From: an uncultured Clostridia bacterium
GTDB lineage: Bacteria > Bacillota > Clostridia > Oscillospirales > Butyricicoccaceae
Direction of reading: 5' to 3'
Length of the DNA stretch: 49,361 nt
Assembly (NCBI GenBank): GCA_910589115.1
Contig: CAJUSB010000009.1
Location: forward strand, 1-49,361
Shown here: positions 23,705-32,700 of the stretch, one piece after another
Layout of the letters: each line of letters begins with the position of its first letter
Position numbering within the stretch: position 1 is the first letter of the stretch
The notes under the pieces: generated by a model
Database searches by the model: none
The model's input: only the letters and a program-made list of their open reading frames with translations
Told to the model about the DNA's origin: nothing
Translations under genes and position numbers: made by a program

Positions 23705-26700
23705 TCAATATCCGGTTCTCGGCAGCGGTTCGGAAGGCTTGTAAACCGTGGTTACCCAGCGGTCGGTCGCCATGATCCACTGCCCGTTGTGCATACCGCC
23801 GACGTCCGCCTGATTGACAAACTGGCTGCCGCCAGTGAGCCATGAGCCGACGTTGCAGATCACCTGTGCCGCGTCCGCCATGCGGAAGTTAGCAGGGACG
23901 ACACCAAACACCACCATAAATTCGGTGACGCACTCGTCGGAGCCAAGATTCAGCGCCGCGGGTGAAGCGTCCAGAACATAGCTCTGCATTGTGCTCAGGT
24001 TGTCCGCCAGCGTCAGGTAATCCTGTGAGTGGTTGGTCTTGTAAACGATCTTGTAATTTCCCTGCACATTGTAAGTGCCGGTCACAATCTTGTCGAGCCG
24101 TACCGCCGCAGTCGGCAGGGTGTCGCGCCAGTAGAACGAGGTCAACGAATTCGTGGAATTGTTCGCGATATTCGTGATATCGTACTTAATCTGCTGTCCA
24201 GGCACAACCTGCGTGTAGCCGCGCTTCGTGATAGAAACATTCGTATACACAGCCTTATTGGTCATTGCCAGACGCACGATCTGACCGGCAAATTCGATCT
24301 CGGTTTCAATCGGAGTGCTGTTCAAACCATAAAATTCTGCCGCCTGGGTTTCCTTCACGGAGTAGCGCCCAAGGGGCAGGGGCCGCGAGCTTGCGATGCC
24401 GTTTTTGTCTGTCTTAATCGTGTCTACCAAATTGTTCGCGCGGTCATAAATCTCAAAGACAACATTCGGCAGCGGAGTGCCGGCCGCCCAGCCATTCATG
24501 GTGTTATAGTCCTCCGAGGTCTTGGTGATCTGGATCTGACCGGTAATCGGCGTGTTCTTCCATTCGATTTCGGTCGTTTCACCGGGCTTCACGTAGACAG
24601 TTTTGATCTGCGTATCCACGATGTAGCCCTGATTTTCCAGCTCTTTCAGGTAGACCTTGCCGGACAGGTTGAGTGTATTAATATACGCATATCCGTCCTG
24701 ATCGGTCACAAACTGTTCCACCGGGTTGTGGTTGCCGTCGTACAGCAGGAAGGTTACTCCATAGATGCCCTTGCCGGTCACGGAGTCAATCTTATGGAGC
24801 AGAATGCCCGCAAAGCGCTTGTTGGTGACCGTCAACATCGTGGTTTCTCCGTCCTTGACTGTGAAATAATGCGGTGTGGTATCAATCTTGAAGCCTTCGC
24901 CTGCCTTAATCTCTGTTGCATAGTAATCCCCTGCATCCAGCGGAACATGGACACGGCCGTTCTCGTCAGTCGTAACCGTCTTGACAAGCCCGCCGTCCAT
25001 CCTGCGGATTTCAAAGGTTACATTCGGAATCCGTTCGGACTGGTTCGATTCGTTAACCTTGATGAGTTCCAGACCGCTCGCAGGAGCGTTGTAAAAATAC
25101 AGCGTTTGGGTATCGTCTGTATTGACGACTACGGTCTGGCTGCGGCTGGCTTCATCAATGGTGTAGCCGTCGATTGTCGCGACTTCCGTCACAACATACG
25201 TGTCCGGCGCAAGTCCCGGAAGCACAATCTGGCCGTTCGCATCGGTAAAGTACAGGCCGTTTGAGGACGTTTTTCCGTCATTTGCGGGCACAAAAGTGCC
25301 GTCAGCGGTCGTGATCTTGAACTGAACGCCCTGCAGCGGCTTCTTCGTGACGCTGTCCAGCTTCTGCACGATCAAACCGCCGAACGGCTGGTTGTAGAAA
25401 TCGAGAGTGTACAGCTGATGATCCTTAACCTCGATCGTTTTGGGAGTAGCATCCAGCAGGTATCCGGTTTTGGCCTTCACTTCGGAAACGATATAGGTGC
25501 CCGGTTCAAGGTCGGGAATTGAGATGTAACCCTTTTCATCGGTCTGATACTCACCGTTGGAAGTTCCAATGAATGTACCGTCCGGGCGTGTGATCTTGAA
25601 AATAACATCGGAGATCGGCTCCTTGGTCGAAGCGTCCATTTTGCGGATCAGCAAGCCGCCAAGAGGCTCGTTTTCAAAGGTGATTTCCTGCGTCTTTCCA
25701 GCTTCCATTTTAATGGTTTTGACAGTGTTGTCGAGACGATAACCGTCCTTTGCCTGCAATTCCGCGATGGTATAATCACCGTCCGGCAGGTGGTCCAGTC
25801 GGATAACGCCATTGACATCCGTGATATGGTCGCTTTCGGGATAGGGATTCCCATTGCATCCGCGAATCTGGAACTTGACGCCATCAATCGGCTCACGGGT
25901 CACGCTGTCAATTTTCTTGATGATGAGGCAGCCTTTTTTCGTGTTGGTGAAAGTAAGAGTCTGTTGATCGTTTGCTTCCACCACCACAGTCTGCGGAGCT
26001 GCATCCAGTACATAATCATCAAGGGTGCGCGTCTCAGTCACCGTATAAGTCCCCGGTTTCAGCTGCGAAATCTCGATCTGACCGGCTTCATCGGTGACAT
26101 AAATGCCGTTTGTAGAGGTCATTCCCTCGTTATCTGCCACCAGTTCGCCGTTGGCTGTCGTGATCTTGAATTCGACGCCTGCAAGCGGTTCACCCGTCTG
26201 GCTGTCCTTTTTGACGATCAGAAGTCCACCCTTCGGGGTGTTGAATACCTCCAGCGTGTAGGTCTGGTGATCCTTAATCGTGATGTTCTTCGGCGTATCA
26301 TCAAGGAGGTATCCGGGCTTCGCCTGAACCTCTGTAATGATGTAACTGCCGGGTTCAAGGTTGGGCAGTGAGATATAACCCTGCTCATCCGTCCGGAACT
26401 CGCTGTTGGTTGTACCTACCGTTGTCCCGTCCGCATGGATGATACGGAAAATAACATCGGCAAGCGGTTCCTTGGTCTTGGAATCCATCTTCTTCAGCAG
26501 GAGTCCGCCAAGGGGTTCGTTCTCAAAGGTCAGCTTTCTGGTTTTTCCAGCTTCGACATTGACAGTCTGAACCGTATTGTCGAGACGGTATCCGTCCTTC
26601 GTCTGCCGTTCCACCACGGTATAGTCGCCGCTCGGAAGGTAATCCAGTTGGATCACGCCATTGCCGTCTGTCGTGAACTCGCCACCCTGATAGCTGTTGC

Positions 26701-29700
26701 CATTGCAGCCCTTGATTTCAAACTTGACGCCATCAAGCGGCTTCTTGGTGACACTGTCGACCTTTTCGATCAGAAGGCAGCCCTTCCTGGTATTCGTAAA
26801 GGTCAGCACCTGCATATCGTTGGCTTCGATTACAACCGTCTGCGGAGGTGCATCCAGAATGTAATCCTCCAGCGTGCGGGTTTCCGTAACCACATACGCG
26901 CCCGGTTTCAGCTGATTGATTACGATTTCGCCCTCCGCATTGGTTCTGTAGATGCCGTTTGTAGAGGTCTGACCACCGTCGTTTGCAACCAGTTCACCGT
27001 TTGCCGTCGTGATTTTGAATTCCACACCTTCCAGCGGTTCGCCGGTCTGAGCGTCCTTTTTGACCACAACCAGCGCCCCCTTCGGCTGATTGAAGAATTC
27101 AATGGTGTATGTCCGATGGTCCTTAATTTCAATCGTTTTGGGAGTGTTGTCAATCAGGTAGCCGGGCTTCGCCTGCACCTCTTGAATCACATAACTTCCC
27201 GGCTGGATGTCCGGAATGAAGATGAAGCCCTGCTCATCCGTGCGGTATTCGCCGTTCGATTCGCCGAACACTGTGCCATCCGAACGCGTGATTTTGAACA
27301 GCACATCACTGAGCGGTTCTTTGGTCTTGGAATCCATTTTCTTGACAATCAGCCCACCAAGAGGCTCGTTGTCGAAAGTGACTTCCTTGGTCTTGCCCGC
27401 TTCGATGTTAACCGTATGGACAGTGTTGTCAAGACGATAGCCATCCTTCGCCTGCGTCTCGGTCACGGCATAGTCGCCGCTGGGCAGGTGGTCGATGCGG
27501 ATCACACCGTTGCTGTCGGTTGTGAAGCTGCCTTCGGGATAGGGATTTCCATTGCAGCCCTTGATCTCAAACCGGACATCGGCAAGCGGAGCATGGGTCA
27601 CACTGTCAATTTTATTGATTATCAGGCATCCTTTCTTTGTGTTTGTGAACGTCAGAACCTGCATATCGTTGGCTTCAATGACCACAGTCTGCGGCGCTGC
27701 ATCCAGCACATAATCGTCCAGTGTGCGCGTTTCGGTGACGGTATACACGCCCGGTTTCAGCTTATTGATGACAAATTCGCCGTTCTCATCGGTGCGGTAA
27801 ATGCCGTTTGTGGAGGTCTGTCCCTCATTATTCGGAACAAATTCGCCGCTTGCCGTGGTTACCTTGAATTCAACACCCGCGAGCGGCTCGCCGGTCTGGC
27901 TGTCCTTCTTCACCACAACGAGATTTCCCTTCGGCTGGTTAAAGAATTCCAACACATATGTCTGGTGATCCTTAACAGTGATGACCTGCGGACTATCGTC
28001 CAGCAGATATCCCGGCTTTGCCTGCACCTCGGTTACAATGTAGCTCCCCGGTGCGAGGTCAGGAAGCGAGATGTAGCCGTGCGCATCCGTGCGGAATTTG
28101 CTGTTGGTATTGCCTACAACGGTACCGTCTGCGTGCGTAATCTGGAAAATAACATCCGAAAGCGGCTCTTTCGTGACGGAATCCATCTTTTTGATGAGCA
28201 GACCGCCAAGCGGCTTATTCTCGAAGGTCAGCTTGCGGATTTTCCCTGCTTCGACGTTCACGATCTGCGCGGTGCTGTCCAGCTGGTAGCCATCTTTCGC
28301 CTGCTTTTCTGTGATTGTATAATCGCCGCTTGGAATGTGGTCGATCTGGATGAGACCGTTTCCGTCCGTCGTGTAAGTGTCGGCAGGATAGGCGTTTCCG
28401 TTGCATCCGCGAATCTCAAACTTTACGCCAGAAAGCGGTGCTTTGGACACGCTGTCGACCTTTTCAATGATGAGGCAGCCCTTTTTCGTGTTCGTGAATG
28501 TCAAAAGCTGCATATCATTTTCTTCGACAACAACTGTCTGCGGAGGAGCATCCAGTACGTAATCATCCAGCGTGCGCGTCTCTGTCACCACATACGCGCC
28601 CGGTTTCAGCTTGGAAATGACAATTTCACCATTGGAATCGGTTCTGTAAATGCCATTTGTGGAGGTCAGACCGCCGTTATTGGGAACAAGTTCACCGTTT
28701 GCGGTCGTGATCTTGAATTCCACACCTTCCAGCGGCTCGCCGGTCTGGCTGTCTGTCTTGACGATAACCAGTGCCCCTTTCGGCTGGTTGAAAAACTCAA
28801 GGGTGTACGTCTTATGATTCTTGATTTCGATGGTTTTTGGCGTATTATCGAGGATATATCCCGGTTTTGCCTGCACTTCCTGCACAACATAGCTGCCCGG
28901 TGCAAGCTCGGGAATCGCAATAAAACCGCGCTCATCAGTTCGATATTCGCCGTTCGATTCGCCGACTACAGTACCATCCGTGCGCGAAACCTTAAAAGTT
29001 ACGTCGCTGAGCGGCTCCTTCGTGGCGGCATCCATCTTTTTGATAATCAGCCCGCCAAGAGGCTCATTCTCTACCGTAACTTCAGTAGTTTTGCCAGCAG
29101 TGACATTGACCGTGCGGATGCTGCTGTCCAGCTGATAGCCATCCCTTGCCTGCGTTTCAACGATCGTGTAGTCGCCGCTCGGGATGTGGTCAAGCCGGAT
29201 CAGGCCGTGGCTGTCAGTCGTTGCGCTGCCTGCGGAGTAGGCGTTGCCGTTGCTGCCCTTGATTTCAAAACGGACACCGGCAATCGGGTCATGGGTGACG
29301 CTGTCCACCTTGGAGATAACAAGCGATCCTTTTTTGGTGTTTGTAAAAGTCAAAGTCTGGACATCATTCGACTTCACGGCAACCGTCTGCGGCGGAGCAT
29401 CCAGCACATAATCGGGAAGAGTTTTGATCTCGCTCACGATATATGTGTCTGGTTTCAGCTTGGAAATCACAATTTCCCCCTGCGCATCGGTTCTGTAGAT
29501 GCCGTTGGAGGTAGTCAGCCCTTCATTGCTGTCCACAACTTCACCAGTCGAGGTTGTCACCTTGAATTCGACACCTTCCAGCGGTTCTCCGGTCTGGCTG
29601 TCCCTTTTCACTATCACAAGACCGCCTTTCGGCTGGTTCAGCACCTCCAGAATGTAGGTCTGATGGTCTTTGATTGTGACAGTTTTCGGCGTATCGTCGA

Positions 29701-32700
29701 GCAGGAAGCCGGATTTCGCCTGCAATTCCTTTACAATGTATGTTCCGGGCTGAAGGTCGGGGATGGAGATGTAACCTTCGGAATTGGTGCGGAACTGCCC
29801 GTTGGAAACACCAATCGAGGTTCCGTCCGCATGAGTCACGCTGAACAGTACGTCGGAGATCGGCTCCTTCGTAGTCGCCGACATCTTTTTGATCAGCAGC
29901 CCGCCAAGCGGTTCGTTCTCAAAAGTTACTTCTTTGCATTTCCCTGCTTCGACCTTGACGATTTTCGCGGTATCGTCCAGACGGTAGCCGTCCTTTGCCT
30001 GCAGTTCTATGATCGAATAGCAACCGCTGGGAATGTGCGCCAGCTTGAACGTGCCGTTAGAGTCCGTGGTGTATGTGCCTGCGGGGTAATCGCAGCCGTC
30101 ATAACCCTTGACTTCAAACTTTACGCCAGAAAGAGGAGCATGGGAAATACTATCAATTTTCTTGACTAACAGACACCCCTTCGGAGTGTTCGTGAACGTG
30201 ATTGTCTGGGTGTCATTGGCGTTGACAACTACCGTTTTTGGCGCTTCATCCAGCACATAATCTTCCAGAGTTTTTGTTTCAGTAATGATGTATGTGGCTG
30301 GTTTCAGCTTCAAGATTTCAATAACACCATTCTCGTCGGTCTTGTAGATACCATTCGAAGAGGTCACGCCCTCATTGCTGTCAACGACCTCGCCGGTCGA
30401 GGTCGTAACCTTGAATTCAACACCCTTCAGCGGTTCTCCTGTAATACTGTCTTTTTTCACTATCACGAGACCGCCTTTCGGCTGGTTGAAGAACTCGAGT
30501 GAATAGGTGCGGTGATCCTTAATTTCGATGTGCTTCGGCGTATCGTCAAGGAGATATCCGGGCTTGGCCTTAACCTCCTGCACGATATATCCACCCGGAT
30601 CAAGGTCGGGAATCATGATAAAACCACGCTCATCAGTACGATATTCGCCGTTGGACGTCCCAACAACAGTACCGTCCACCCGTGTGACTTTGAAAATCAC
30701 ATCGGAAAGCGGCTCCTTTGTGGTTGAACTCATCTTTTTAATGAGAAGCCCGCCAAGAGGTTCGTTTTCGATGGTGACTTTCTCTGTTTTTCCAGCTTCA
30801 ACCCTTGCGATCCGGCTGCTGCTGTTCAGCAGATAACCATCCGGCGCACGCTTTTCTTCAATGGTATAGTCGCCACTGGTCAGGTCTTGCAGCAGGATCT
30901 GGCCGCTGCTGTTGGTTGTAAGCGAGGTCGCGGGGAAGTTGCCGCCTTTGATTTCAAAAGTCGCGCCCTGTATCGGGCTGCGCGCTACGCTGTCGATTTT
31001 CTCAATCAGCAGCTTGCCCTTCGGCGTGTTCAAAAAAGTCAGCGTTTGGGCATCATTCGCCGCAACTACGACGGTCTGTGAAGTGGTGTCCAATTCGTAG
31101 CCGTCGACCGTCTTCGTTTCCGTAACCACATACGTCCCCGGAGTGAGCTTCAGAAGCACAATCTGACCGTTTGCGTTGGTTTTATACATACCATTTGTGC
31201 TTGTAAGCCCTTCATTATCGGGGACAAGTTCGCCGCTGGCAGTCGTAATTTTGAACTCTGCACCCGGCAAAGGCTTTCCCGTAACGCTGTCTTTTTTGAC
31301 AATAATCAGGCTTCCTTTCGGCTGGTTCCGAAATTCAAGTGTCATTGTCTCGTTAGCCTTGATTTTGATCGTTTGTGGGACATCATCCAGCACATAGCCG
31401 GAGCGCGTGCGGGTTTCCTTCGCAATCACGGTCATGCCGGGTTCGAGGCCGTCAACACGAATCGTGCCGGAGCTGTCAGTCACGTATTTGCCGTTTGAAT
31501 TTCCGATCACGTTGCCGTCGCTGCCGGTCAGCTGGAACTCCACATCGGAAAGGGGCTTGCCGGTCGCTGCGTCCTTCTTGACGATGAGCAGGCTGCCCTT
31601 CTTATCGTTCCCAAAAGTTACAGTAATGACATCCTGCTCCTTGCCGGAGATGTAGACCGTCTGTGCAGAGTCATTTATGACGTACCCTTCCGGGGCGGAG
31701 ATCTCCTCAATCACGTAAGTACCAGCTTTTAAGCCGGTTTTTACGATAGTGCCGTTGCTGCTTGTCATGTACTCGCCGATGGTTGTACCACCTGTGCCGG
31801 AGGTGCCGCCAAGGTAACGGATACGAAACCAAGCCCCTTCCAACGCCTTACCACTGTCAGCGTCAACTTTTTTAATGACGATGGCGCTCAGCGGAACATT
31901 TTCAAAGGTGAAGGTCTTGTGGCCGCCCGCCTTGATGTAGGCTGCCTGCGTCGCGGGCTGCTTGATCGAGTAGCCTGCGGGCGCTTCCAGCTCGGTCACT
32001 TTATACCAGCCGTCCTGCACTTTTTCAAGCTTGATCTGACCGTTTGCGTCCGTAAAATAGTCGCCAAGGTCATTGATTTCGCCGGAAGACGTATTGTTGC
32101 TGGCATAGATGATGTGGAATTTCGCACCCTTCAGTGGGTCGCCCGTCACGCTGTCCACCTTCTGAATCAGCAGGGAAGGCTTCGGATAATTGTAAAAACG
32201 TGCAACCCCGGTTTCGTTCGGAACAAGCGTAATCAGCTGCGGCTTTTCATCAATGAGATAGCCGTCCGGTACCTTTTTCTCGGTGATTTGATAGACGCCG
32301 GGGTTCAGGTCGTTGACTGTTGCAGTGCCGTCCGCGCCGGTAATTACCGTTGTCAGCGTGGAGGAATCCACCTCGTTAATTGTGAAGGTGACTCCGGCAA
32401 GCGGCCTGCCTGTAACGGCATCCGTTTTTACAATCTGAAGATTTGGTTTTCGATAGTTGTTGACCACCAGCTTTGAGCCTTTGCCGGGGAACAGCTCAAC
32501 ATGGTATTCAAGCGTATTTTTCACGTAGTGCGCAGGCTCGGCCTGTTCGATCACTGTGTACACGCCCGGTTCCAGATTCTCGATCAGGATGCGGCCATTC
32601 TGGTCGGTCACGCGGTCGAGGTAGTGGGAGCCGTCCTCAATCCTGGCAATTTTGAAAGTTGCACCGGGGATATAAATATCGTTATCCGGGTCGTATTTCA

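Noticed and set aside
24029..25264. A 411-codon plus-strand frame in the same gene
   Set aside because: Same explanation as the longer antisense frame; no start site or recognisable domain.
26435..30169. A 1,244-codon open frame on the plus strand through the adhesin repeats
   Set aside because: It is antisense to the Cna-B repeats, whose period is a multiple of three, so an open antisense frame is copied with every repeat. It has no ribosome site, and its own repeats merely mirror the sense units.
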